Below are positions 32,176-40,370 of a stretch of DNA of 64,000 nucleotides, in pieces. The position numbers and the translations under genes were made by a program. Numbering within the stretch: the stretch's first letter is position 1; every line of letters starts with the position of its first letter. The DNA is taken from NCBI GenBank assembly GCA_963763325.1, contig CAVXOL010000012.1, positions 1-64,000 on the forward strand. Direction: 5' to 3'. The stretch comes from JBBECJ01 sp963763325 (lineage in GTDB: Bacteria > Chloroflexota > Chloroflexia > Thermomicrobiales > CFX8). The notes beneath the pieces are model-generated. The model had not been told where the DNA came from, ran no database searches, and was given only the letters and a program-made list of their open reading frames with translations.

Positions 32176-33542
32176 CAGGCACCTGCTTCGTCGCTAAGAT
32201 CGTCGATGTCAATTTGCTCGAGGTGGACAACGTCATTTACCAGATGTGCGATTGGCCCGCTGGTCGCGAATTCGAGATGCGTCACGCTGCAATTGTCGAT
32301 CGTGTAGCGACGCCAGTCGTTCGGGTCGTCGCCGAGCACCTGCGCGATCAACGATGCGATGACACCGCCATGAGCGACGACCACCATCCGCTCACCAGCA
32401 TGCGATGTGACGATCCGGTCGAGTGCCGTTCGGACCCGGTCGTGGAACTCCCGTCGTGACTCGCCGCCGGGGAAACGAGCCTCCAGGTCACTGAAATCAG
32501 CGAATCGTGCGGTCAGCTCAGGGAACTGTTCTGACATCGCGGCGAAGGTGAGACCTTCTACTTGACCGAAATTCATCTCAGCCAGCCCACCGTGGAGAAG
32601 CGGAGTCAGCCCCGTCCGAGAAGCGATGGCGTGAGCCGTTGTCAGCGCCCGTTGGAGTGGGCTGGAGTGCAGCGAGTCGAGCCCCTCGAGCTGCTCGATG
32701 CGGCCAGCGACCATTCGCGCCTGACGAAGCCCGATCCCGTTCAGCGGAACATCGGTCGCGCCATGCAGCAGCCCGTCGACATTCGAATCGGTCTGGCCGT
32801 GTCGAACCATGAACACTTCAGTGTGCTTGACCGCCATGTTCCCCCAGTTCGTTGCGAGAAATGTTTGGGCCGCTGGGCAGCATTGTACGAGAACGCAGCC
32901 TTCACACCTCGGTCGGCGTGCGAGACAGGTCGTTCGCCCGTGCTTGATCATCAGCATGTGGGCCGCGAACGTTTCTCCGGGCGGTATGATCGCTTCCAGC
33001 AATGCATGCGCTCGCTCCGCCGACGTTCGTTCAGGGACCAGCCCCAGTCGCAACGATACCCGGTGAACATGCGTATCGACCGGCATTGCCGGGGTATCCA
33101 GGCTGAATAACAGGACGCACGACGCCGTCTTCGGGCCGACGCCACGCAACGATGTAAGCCACGACCTCGCGTCAACCAGCGGCAGGCTCTTCAGGAACGA
33201 CAGATCGAAGTCGCCGGTTCTCTCACGCACGTCATTCAATGCGTGCCGAATGCGCGGTGCCTTGACGTTTGCCAACCCGCCAACCCTGATTGCGTCCGCG
33301 ATCTGGTGATCCGAAGCCTCGATGACGGCGTCCCAATCCGGAAACGTCGCCTTCAGCGAAGCAAAGGCTCGCTCGGTGTTCACGTCGGATGTGTGCTGAG
33401 ACAGGATCGTCGCGACCAGCTCATCGATTGGCGGAAGGCGTGATGACGGCACCGGCTCGCCATACCGTGTGCGCAATCGTTCGAGCATCCAGTCGATCGA
33501 CGCCGACGCGATGCTGTGCTGGTGCTGCCGGTTCGCGGTCAT
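32175..33542 (-). CDS. nth: Endonuclease III fused to a histidine phosphatase
   Basis: One 455-residue reading frame carries two enzymes. Residues 1-235 are an endonuclease III-type DNA glycosylase: helix-hairpin-helix LRGVGPKTA with catalytic Lys, Asp in PVDTHVHR, and a 4Fe-4S ligand pattern C-x6-C-x2-C-x5-C near 206-222. Residues 236-455 are a histidine phosphatase (phosphoglycerate mutase-like) with MVRHGQTDSN, SSPLQRALTTA and VAHGGVIASL. No stop separates them. ATG 32837 inside the frame, preceded by GGGGGA, could also start the phosphatase alone. A cofactor-independent base-repair enzyme joined to a phosphatase is unusual; a lost stop codon is the plain alternative. Confidence 0.88.
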   Translation of the reverse strand: MTANRQHQHSIASASIDWMLERLRTRYGEPVPSSRLPPIDELVATILSQHTSDVNTERAFASLKATFPDWDAVIEASDHQIADAIRVGGLANVKAPRIRHALNDVRERTGDFDLSFLKSLPLVDARSWLTSLRGVGPKTASCVLLFSLDTPAMPVDTHVHRVSLRLGLVPERTSAERAHALLEAIIPPGETFAAHMLMIKHGRTTCLARRPRCEGCVLVQCCPAAQTFLATNWGNMAVKHTEVFMVRHGQTDSNVDGLLHGATDVPLNGIGLRQARMVAGRIEQLEGLDSLHSSPLQRALTTAHAIASRTGLTPLLHGGLAEMNFGQVEGLTFAAMSEQFPELTARFADFSDLEARFPGGESRREFHDRVRTALDRIVTSHAGERMVVVAHGGVIASLIAQVLGDDPNDWRRYTIDNCSVTHLEFATSGPIAHLVNDVVHLEQIDIDDLSDEAGA

Positions 33543-33563
33543 GGCGCGATTCTAGCATCACCC

Positions 33564-33593
33564 TTGACGAAGCCGCTATCTGACACGTATCAT
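33564..33593 (+). promoter_or_regulatory. Promoter of the pyrimidine operon
   Basis: TTGACG (33564-33569) and TATCAT (33588-33593) are separated by 18 bases, a good match to the housekeeping promoter consensus. Transcription would start near 33600 and run through a leader of about 140 bases ending in an intrinsic terminator before pyrC. Confidence 0.65.
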
Positions 33594-33687
33594 TCTCTGT
33601 TAGCACGTCGCCGGATAGCGTACGTACGAAGGCTGTGAACGATATTGCGACCTCGAAGTGGACCAACAACACCATCGCAGGTTCAGG

Positions 33688-33714
33688 GCCTCCGGCTTCG
33701 TCGGAGGCTTTTTT
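33688..33714 (+). terminator. Intrinsic terminator in the pyr leader (likely attenuator)
   Basis: GCCTCCG (33688-33694) and CGGAGGC (33702-33708) form a perfect 7-bp stem with a 7-base loop, followed by six T residues (33709-33714). It is the only hairpin-plus-T-run found in the window. It lies 28 bases before the pyrC start and after the pyr promoter, so it would stop most transcription unless opened. A candidate antiterminator strand, GCCGGA at 33610-33615, is complementary to TCCGGC (33691-33696) in the stem and loop. PyrR control or another UTP-sensing switch is possible; no PyrR gene is in the window. Confidence 0.7.
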
Positions 33715-33742
33715 CTTGGGCGGTGATCGGGGCAGGTGATCA

Positions 33743-35071
33743 ATGACCGGGACAATCCTGATTCGAGGCGGACGAGTGATCGACCCGGCGAGTAGCCGGG
33801 ACGGCATCTTCGATGTTCGTGTTGTCGGTGGACGCATTGCGCAGATTGGCGACAGCCTCGACGTGGTTTCCGGTGATCGAGTCATTGACGCGTCGGGAAT
33901 GCTCGTCACGCCCGGCTGGATCGACGCTCACGTTCATTTGCGTGATCCCGGCCCCACATACAAAGAAGATCTGACGACCGGTGCATTGGCCGCTCTGGCA
34001 GGTGGATTTACGCGCATGTGCTGCATGCCGAACACGACCCCACCGCTCGATACGCCCGAACATATCGCAGACATCGTCGACCGCGGGCAGCGGACTGGCG
34101 TCCATATTCATCCGATTGGAACGATCTCAATCGATCGTGCAGGCCTCACGCTTGCGCCGCTGGTCGAGATGGCGGCAGAAGGGGCGATCGGCTTCTCCGA
34201 TGACGGCGATAGCACGCGCTCGACGGACGTGATGCGTGAGGCACTGATTCTCTCCAGCAAGCTGAACCTGCCGATCATGGTTCATTGCGAGGACCCTGAA
34301 CTCGCCAGAGGTGGGTCTCTTCACCGTGGCCGTGTGTCTGCGGAGTTAAACGATCCAGGCATTCCGGCCGAGGCCGAAGAGTCATACATTGTTCGCGACA
34401 TCGAGCTGGCACGAGAAACCGGGGGCTGGCTGCATGTCCTACACGTCTCGACTGCCACTGGCGCACGGCTGGTGGCGCGGGCGAAGCAGGACGGTGTCCG
34501 GGTCACCGCAGAAGTGATGCCGCATCACCTCGCGCTGACCGACGAGTGGGTAGCTGGCCGTCGTCGCTTTGCGGGCGAGACGGAGTCGCTCGCCGACGTT
34601 GGTCTGGATCCAAACGCGAAGGTGAATCCGCCGCTTCGGCCGGAAACCGATGCGTTGGGACTCATTGAAGCTGTCCGGGCGGGTGTCTTCGACTTTATGG
34701 GGACCGACCACGCGCCGCACGCCGATCAGGACAAGCCGAGTGAGTTGCTGAAAGCCGCCTTCGGCATGAGCGGCCTTGAGCTTGCCATCCCGACAATGGC
34801 GAGGCTTGAGTCGCGAGGCGCGCTCGACTGGCCCCAGGTCGTCGATCTGTTCACTGCCCGTCCCGCACGGGTACTGGGCCTGGACGGTGGCCGAATCGGC
34901 GTCGGTGATCTGGCTGATCTGGTCATCATCGACCCCAATCGAGACTGGGTCGTTGACGCAACTACGTTGAAAACCAGGAGCAAGAACACGCCGCTGCTGG
35001 GCATGTCGGTGCGTGGGCGGGCGGTTCTGACGCTCGTCGGCGGGGAGGTTCGACACGATGAGCTTTCATAA
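33743..35071 (+). CDS. pyrC: Dihydroorotase, class I
   Basis: Third enzyme of pyrimidine synthesis: closes carbamoyl-aspartate to dihydroorotate, 442 residues, a metal-dependent amidohydrolase. The metal motif DAHVHLRDPG is near residue 60; GTDHAPHA holds the catalytic Asp; GGFTRMCCMPNTTPPLDTP is typical of class I. Start is ATG 33743 with a GGCAGGTGATC site. The end overlaps carA by 14 bases. pyrC-carA-carB-pyrE is a single unit; pyrB, pyrD and pyrF are not in the window. Confidence 0.96.
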   Translation: MTGTILIRGGRVIDPASSRDGIFDVRVVGGRIAQIGDSLDVVSGDRVIDASGMLVTPGWIDAHVHLRDPGPTYKEDLTTGALAALAGGFTRMCCMPNTTPPLDTPEHIADIVDRGQRTGVHIHPIGTISIDRAGLTLAPLVEMAAEGAIGFSDDGDSTRSTDVMREALILSSKLNLPIMVHCEDPELARGGSLHRGRVSAELNDPGIPAEAEESYIVRDIELARETGGWLHVLHVSTATGARLVARAKQDGVRVTAEVMPHHLALTDEWVAGRRRFAGETESLADVGLDPNAKVNPPLRPETDALGLIEAVRAGVFDFMGTDHAPHADQDKPSELLKAAFGMSGLELAIPTMARLESRGALDWPQVVDLFTARPARVLGLDGGRIGVGDLADLVIIDPNRDWVVDATTLKTRSKNTPLLGMSVRGRAVLTLVGGEVRHDELS

Positions 35072-36185
35072 CGGCGATGCGGCCGTCATTCTCGAAGATG
35101 GCCGCATCTTCAGCGGCGTATCGTTCGGCGCCGAGTGCGATGCCGAGGGCGAAGTCGTCTTCACAACCTCGATGACGGGCTACCAGGAAGTTGCGACTGA
35201 TCCTTCGTTCAGGGGCCAGATCGTCTGCATGACCTATCCGATCATCGGCAACTACGGCGTGACGGCCGGAGATGAGCAATCGCGGCAACCGTGGATCAGC
35301 GGCATGATCGTTCGTGACTACAATGATGTCCCGAGCAATTGGCGCTCCGAGCGCTCGCTGGCCGACTACTTTCGCGCGCACGACATTCCTGCGATCAGTG
35401 GCGTTGATACCCGCTCCCTGACGCGCCACATCAGAACGCGCGGTGCGATGCGCGGGCTTCTGGTGTCACGAGTTGGCGGCCAATCACACGTCGACCTCAG
35501 GCGGAGGGCACGAAACGCCTGGTCGCCATCCGACGCCAACGTCGTCGCCGATGTCTCCTCCGGCGAGCAACGAATCGTAGGCCATGGTGACCTGCACGTC
35601 GTCCTGATCGACTGTGGCGTTAAGGAGAACATCCTCGAATCGCTGCGGCGCCGCGACGTGCATGTCACTGTCGTTCCATTCGACACGACGATCGAAGAGA
35701 TTCGCGCGTTGCACCCTGATGGAGTCCTCACGTCTCCAGGACCAGGTGATCCGGAAAACGCCGAGCCGGCGGTGGCGACCGTGAGGAACGTCGTTGACGA
35801 CGGAGTGCCGTACCTGGGTGTCTGTCTCGGCCACCAGCTGCTTGCGCTGGCGATCGGTGCGTCGACGAGCAAGCTCAAGTTCGGACATCGTGGCGGCAAC
35901 CATCCGGTTATTGACCTGGATTCTGGCCGTGTCTACGTGACGGCCCAGAACCACGGTTACCAGGTCGACGCCGGCAGCGTCCCGAGTGGCGATGGCTGGC
36001 GGGTCTCGCAAGTCAACCTGAACGACGGTTCCGTTGAGGGACTGGCCCATCGTGATTTGCCTATCTTCAGCGTCCAGTACCACCCGGAAGGTTCACCGGG
36101 ACCGCAGGACAACCAGTATGTTTTTGACCGCTTCCTCGACCTTCTCCGGGACCGGAAGCGCCAGGGGGAAGGGGTGCTCGTGTGA
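35058..36185 (+). CDS. carA: Carbamoyl-phosphate synthase small subunit
   Basis: Supplies ammonia by hydrolysing glutamine for carbamoyl phosphate synthesis, 375 residues. The N-terminal CPSase domain includes FTTSMTGYQEVATDPSF; the class I glutaminase domain has the nucleophile Cys in YLGVCLGHQLLALA and the catalytic His and Glu in QYHPEGSPGPQDN. Start is ATG 35058, inside the last codons of pyrC, with GGGGAGGTT upstream. Its stop overlaps the carB GTG by four bases. Confidence 0.97.
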   Translation: MSFHNGDAAVILEDGRIFSGVSFGAECDAEGEVVFTTSMTGYQEVATDPSFRGQIVCMTYPIIGNYGVTAGDEQSRQPWISGMIVRDYNDVPSNWRSERSLADYFRAHDIPAISGVDTRSLTRHIRTRGAMRGLLVSRVGGQSHVDLRRRARNAWSPSDANVVADVSSGEQRIVGHGDLHVVLIDCGVKENILESLRRRDVHVTVVPFDTTIEEIRALHPDGVLTSPGPGDPENAEPAVATVRNVVDDGVPYLGVCLGHQLLALAIGASTSKLKFGHRGGNHPVIDLDSGRVYVTAQNHGYQVDAGSVPSGDGWRVSQVNLNDGSVEGLAHRDLPIFSVQYHPEGSPGPQDNQYVFDRFLDLLRDRKRQGEGVLV

Positions 36186-39100
36186 GCGAGCGCATCCAGC
36201 GCGTTCTTGTGATCGGCTCCGGGCCGATCGTCATTGGCCAGGCGGCCGAGTTCGACTATGCCGGGACGCAGGCCTGCCGGGCGCTGCGCGAAGAGGGGAT
36301 CGAGACGATCCTCGTCAACTCCAACCCGGCTACGATCATGACCGACGAAGATGTCGCGGATGTCGTCTATGTTGAACCGCTGATTCCGGAAGTGATCCGT
36401 CGGATCATCATGCGTGAGAAGCCGGATGGACTACTCCCGACACTCGGCGGCCAGACCGCGCTCAACCTTGCCGTTCAACTCGCCGAGATGGGTATCCTCG
36501 AACAGTACAACGTCAAATTGCTTGGGACGCCACTTGACGCAATTCGAAAGGCGGAAGATCGCGAGCTTTTCAAGAATCTGCTTGGAGAGATTGACGAGCC
36601 AGTCGTCGATAGCGCGATCATCCACACGCTCTCCGAGGCACGCGAATTCGCTGCAAGTGCACCTCTGCCGTTGATCGTCCGACCCGCCTACACGCTCGGT
36701 GGCACCGGCGGTGGTGTCGCGCGTACGCCACAGGAACTGGACGAGATCGTCTCCGGTGGCCTGGCTGCCAGTCCGATCCACCAGGTGTTGCTGGAACGCT
36801 CGCTGCTCGGCTGGAAGGAAATCGAGTACGAGGTCATTCGCGACGGGTCAGACAACGTGATCACCGTCTGTAACATGGAAAACCTCGACCCGATGGGCGT
36901 CCACACCGGCGACTCGATCGTCGTCGCCCCAAGTCAGACATTGTCGGACCGCGAGTACCAGATGCTGCGCTCCTCAGCCATCAAGATCATCCGCGCACTG
37001 GGAATCGAGGGCGGCTGCAACGTCCAGTACGCGCTCGACCCCTGCTCGTTCCAGTACTTCGTCATCGAAGTCAATCCACGTGTCAGCCGCTCGTCCGCGC
37101 TGGCTTCGAAGGCGACTGGCTACCCGATCGCCCGCGTCGCTGCCAAGATCGCGATCGGTAAGCGTCTCGACGAGATTCGCAATACCGTCACCGAGCAGAC
37201 GACGGCTGCGTTTGAGCCGGCGCTCGACTACTGCGTCGTCAAGATACCCCGCTGGCCGTTCGACAAGTTTCGTCGAGCCGACCGCTCGCTCGGTACCCAG
37301 ATGAAGGCGACCGGCGAGGTGATGGCGATCGACCGCTCGTTCGCCGCCGCGCTGCAGAAGGCAGTCCGATCGCTGGAAACCGACGCAGCCGATCTCCTTT
37401 GGGAGAACCCGGCCTGGATCGACCCGGAGCGCCTTACGTTGGATGTTCGCGTTGCCAGCGATGAGCGACTCTGGGCGCTGGCAACCAGCCTCCGCCGAGG
37501 AGGCGATGAAGCCGAGATCTCTCGTGAAAGCGGGGTTGATCGCTGGTTCATTCGCGAGCTCCAGCAGATTGTCGCGATGGAGCAGCGACTGGCGTCTGAC
37601 GAGATCGACGACGCGGCGCTCTGGAGGGCGAAGCGGCTCGGCTTCTCTGATGCGCAGATCGCGCAACTCTCTGGGAGAGAGGAGCGCGACATTCGCGAAC
37701 AACGCTACGCTGCGGGTATCACACCTGTATACAAGATGGTCGATACATGCGCCGCCGAGTTCGAAGCGGCAACACCGTACTACTACAGCACCTACGAAGA
37801 GGAGAACGAGGCCGAGCCGCTGCCGGGCCCCAAGGCAGTTGTCATTGGCTCCGGACCGATCCGCATCGGGCAGGGGATCGAATTCGACTACTGTAGCGTT
37901 CAGGCTGCCCACGCGTTGGATGCCGCTGGGACGCGTAGCATCATGATCAATTCGAATCCGGAGACCGTCTCGACCGACTTCGATACCTCTGACCGGCTCT
38001 ACTTCGAGGCGCTCGACGCCGAATCGGTCGGCGAGATCCTGCGCCACGAGGGTGGAGGCGTCGACGACCAGGTGCCGGTCATCCTTCAGTTCGGCGGTCA
38101 GACGGCGATCAACCTCGCGAGCCCGCTATCCAGGCGCGGAGTGCCGGTCCTCGGCTCGAGTGTCGACACGATTGACCTGGCCGAAGATCGCGAGCGCTTC
38201 GAAGCATTCCTGAACCGGATCGGTATTCCACAGCCACCAGGCACGGCAGTGACGACGTTAGACGCCGCGCTCGAAGCCGGAGACAAGCTTGGATACCCGG
38301 TCCTGGTTCGCCCGTCGTATGTCCTTGGTGGCCGGGCGATGGAGGTTGTCCACTCAGCCAACTTCCTCGCGCGCTACCTCGCGAGTAGCGTCGACTTCCG
38401 TCGCGGCTTCCCGATTCTGATAGACCGGTATCTTGAAGGCAAAGAGGTCGAGGTCGACGCCATCTGCGACGGCACAGACGTCCTCATTCCGGGCATTATG
38501 GAGCACATCGAACGGGCCGGCGTCCATTCCGGCGACTCGTATGCCGTCTACCCGGGGCTGAACCTGTTCCCCACCGAAGTCGAGCGGATCGTCGAGTACA
38601 CAACCCGAATCGCGCTGGAGTTGAAGGTCATCGGCCTCGTCAACATCCAGTATGTCATTCACTCAGGGCGGCTCTACGTGTTGGAGGTTAATCCACGCGG
38701 TAGCCGGACCGTTCCGTTCCTCTCAAAGGCGACCGGCGTCCCAATCATCGAGATTGCGACCCACGCCATGCTCGGCAAGTCGCTGGCTGAACAGGGCTAC
38801 AGTGGTGGTCTGGCGCCACGCCAGCCGCTCGTGGCCGTCAAGGCGCCGGTCTTCTCGATGGCAAAGCTACGCGGCGTCGAGCCGAATCTGGGTCCGGAAA
38901 TGAAATCCACCGGCGAGGCGATGGGAATCGATCGCGAGTTCGCTCCGGCCTTCTACAAGGCACTGCTCGCGTCCGGCCTATCGCTCAATGGACGCTCATC
39001 GATCATGGTCAGCCTGGCCGACCGGGACAAACCGGAGTCGCTGCCGATGATCGAACAACTGATTCGGATGGGCTGCCGCGTCTATGCGACTGAGGGTACC

Positions 39101-39409
39101 GCTCAAATGATCGAACGTGCAGGGATGCCGGTCCAGATGGTGACCAAGCGGATTGGCCAGGGATCACCTGACATGCTCGACGTCATCCTTGATGGAACGG
39201 TTCAGGGCGTCATCAACACACCTGGACCAGCCGAGAAGGAAGTCCTCGATGGCTTCCAGATTCGTCGAGCTGCCGTTGAGAAGGGGATCCCCTGCATCAC
39301 ATCGATCGACACGGCCCGAGCCGTCGTCGAAGCGATGCGACAATCGACCGGCGCATACTCCGTGCAGCCGCTGCCCACATATCGGAGTCGAGTGTCGGTT
39401 TCGTACTAA
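36182..39409 (+). CDS. carB: Carbamoyl-phosphate synthase large subunit
   Basis: Makes carbamoyl phosphate from bicarbonate, ammonia and two ATP, for pyrimidine and arginine synthesis; 1,075 residues, full length. It has two homologous ATP-grasp halves: VIGSGPIVIGQAAEFDYAG near residue 10 and VIGSGPIRIGQGIEFDY near residue 555, each with its own ATP site (RPAYTLGGTGGG; RPSYVLGGRAM). The C-terminal MGS-like domain, TEGTAQMIERAG, is where UMP and ornithine act in other enzymes. Start is GTG 36182, overlapping carA. Confidence 0.98.
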   Translation: MSERIQRVLVIGSGPIVIGQAAEFDYAGTQACRALREEGIETILVNSNPATIMTDEDVADVVYVEPLIPEVIRRIIMREKPDGLLPTLGGQTALNLAVQLAEMGILEQYNVKLLGTPLDAIRKAEDRELFKNLLGEIDEPVVDSAIIHTLSEAREFAASAPLPLIVRPAYTLGGTGGGVARTPQELDEIVSGGLAASPIHQVLLERSLLGWKEIEYEVIRDGSDNVITVCNMENLDPMGVHTGDSIVVAPSQTLSDREYQMLRSSAIKIIRALGIEGGCNVQYALDPCSFQYFVIEVNPRVSRSSALASKATGYPIARVAAKIAIGKRLDEIRNTVTEQTTAAFEPALDYCVVKIPRWPFDKFRRADRSLGTQMKATGEVMAIDRSFAAALQKAVRSLETDAADLLWENPAWIDPERLTLDVRVASDERLWALATSLRRGGDEAEISRESGVDRWFIRELQQIVAMEQRLASDEIDDAALWRAKRLGFSDAQIAQLSGREERDIREQRYAAGITPVYKMVDTCAAEFEAATPYYYSTYEEENEAEPLPGPKAVVIGSGPIRIGQGIEFDYCSVQAAHALDAAGTRSIMINSNPETVSTDFDTSDRLYFEALDAESVGEILRHEGGGVDDQVPVILQFGGQTAINLASPLSRRGVPVLGSSVDTIDLAEDRERFEAFLNRIGIPQPPGTAVTTLDAALEAGDKLGYPVLVRPSYVLGGRAMEVVHSANFLARYLASSVDFRRGFPILIDRYLEGKEVEVDAICDGTDVLIPGIMEHIERAGVHSGDSYAVYPGLNLFPTEVERIVEYTTRIALELKVIGLVNIQYVIHSGRLYVLEVNPRGSRTVPFLSKATGVPIIEIATHAMLGKSLAEQGYSGGLAPRQPLVAVKAPVFSMAKLRGVEPNLGPEMKSTGEAMGIDREFAPAFYKALLASGLSLNGRSSIMVSLADRDKPESLPMIEQLIRMGCRVYATEGTAQMIERAGMPVQMVTKRIGQGSPDMLDVILDGTVQGVINTPGPAEKEVLDGFQIRRAAVEKGIPCITSIDTARAVVEAMRQSTGAYSVQPLPTYRSRVSVSY

Positions 39410-39475
39410 CGTCGCGACGACGATCGGGACGCTGATCCGCTGGACCTGCCGATCGACGGGTGTGAAGGAGGAACG

Positions 39476-40069
39476 GTGGCTCTGGAGACGTTTCTGGGAC
39501 AACTCGAAGCCATCGGTGCCCTGAAGCACGGTCACTTCCTGCTGGCCTCTGGGCGCCACTCAGCGCAGTATGTCGAGAAGTTCGATCTGCTGCGGCAACC
39601 GCGAGCTACCGAGGACGCATGTCGCGCTTTGATCGGACGGCTGGGTGAACTGACGGAAGTCGATCTCGTCGTTGGTCCAACGACCGGCGGGATCCTGCTC
39701 GCTTTCGAGATTGGTCGCCAGCTGGGCCTTCCGGCAGCCTACGCCGAGCGTGCCCGTGAAGGAGCCAGCGAACGCGCTTTCAAGCGTGGCACACGTATAT
39801 CGCCTGGAACGCGTGTGCTGGTCGTAGATGACATTCTGACGACTGGCGGGTCGGTGCGTGAAACGCTGGCGGCGCTTGCTGCAACCGGTGCGGACGTGCG
39901 CGCAATCGCGTTACTCGTCGACCGTTCTGGTGGGGCCATCTCGTTCGGTGTGCCGCTCGTCAGCCTGGCGACACTCGATATCGAGACGTTCGATCCTGAT
40001 GAGTGTCCGCTGTGTCGGGATCGTGTGCCAGTGACAAAGCCGGGCACGACGGCACCGACAACGAGTTAG
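39476..40069 (+). CDS. pyrE: Orotate phosphoribosyltransferase
   Basis: Adds ribose phosphate to orotate to make OMP, 197 residues. The PRPP-binding motif is VLVVDDILTTGGSVRETL; earlier blocks are GHFLLASGRHSAQYVEKF and VGPTTGGILLAFEIG. It belongs to the longer OPRT type found in Thermus and archaea-like lineages. A cysteine pair near the end (CPLCRD) may bind metal. Start is GTG 39476 after GAAGGAGGAAC. It is the last gene of the pyr operon, 66 bases after carB. Confidence 0.94.
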   Translation: MALETFLGQLEAIGALKHGHFLLASGRHSAQYVEKFDLLRQPRATEDACRALIGRLGELTEVDLVVGPTTGGILLAFEIGRQLGLPAAYAERAREGASERAFKRGTRISPGTRVLVVDDILTTGGSVRETLAALAATGADVRAIALLVDRSGGAISFGVPLVSLATLDIETFDPDECPLCRDRVPVTKPGTTAPTTS

Positions 40070-40120
40070 GGCAGGAGCAGGCTGTCGCTCTCGTCGCGCG
40101 AAATGTTGGCGAAGGCGACT

Positions 40121-40345
40121 CTACCTGGCGGGTCCGGATGAATCCTGGTTCGCGCGAAGCGTCCGCAATTGACCGTGCAGTCCGGATATCTCATCGAGCC
40201 GGCGTTCGAGTTGGTCCAGCGCGTCATCGCGGCGGCCTTCGATGTATTCGTCGCGAATTTCGAGCACCATCTGGGCCAGCCGTCCAATTGTTCGGACGAT
40301 ATGAACTGGGTCATCGTCCCCGGTGGGGTGCTGGTAACTCGACAT
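40121..40345 (-). CDS. Small acidic helical protein of unknown function
   Basis: A 74-residue protein, not recognised. It reads SSYQHPTGDDDPVHIVRTIG, RLAQMVLEIRDEYIEGRRDD and ALDQLERRLDEISGLHGQLR, a pattern of charged heptads suggesting a helical hairpin or short coiled coil. The start ATG 40345 has an excellent CTGGGAGGAGCAACACG binding site. It lies 25 bases downstream of ligA on the same strand, so it is probably co-transcribed with ligA. An overlapping frame at 40066-40314 has no such site and was rejected. Confidence 0.65.
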   Translation of the reverse strand: MSSYQHPTGDDDPVHIVRTIGRLAQMVLEIRDEYIEGRRDDALDQLERRLDEISGLHGQLRTLRANQDSSGPAR

Positions 40346-40370
40346 CGTGTTGCTCCTCCCAGGTGGCCTG

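Noticed and set aside
36974..38047. 357-codon minus-strand frame inside carB
   Set aside because: It is antisense to a full-length carB, has shadow-frame composition, and lacks a family.
40066..40314. 82-codon minus-strand frame overlapping the small gene after ligA
   Set aside because: It has no binding site, overlaps the better-supported frame, and runs into the end of pyrE.
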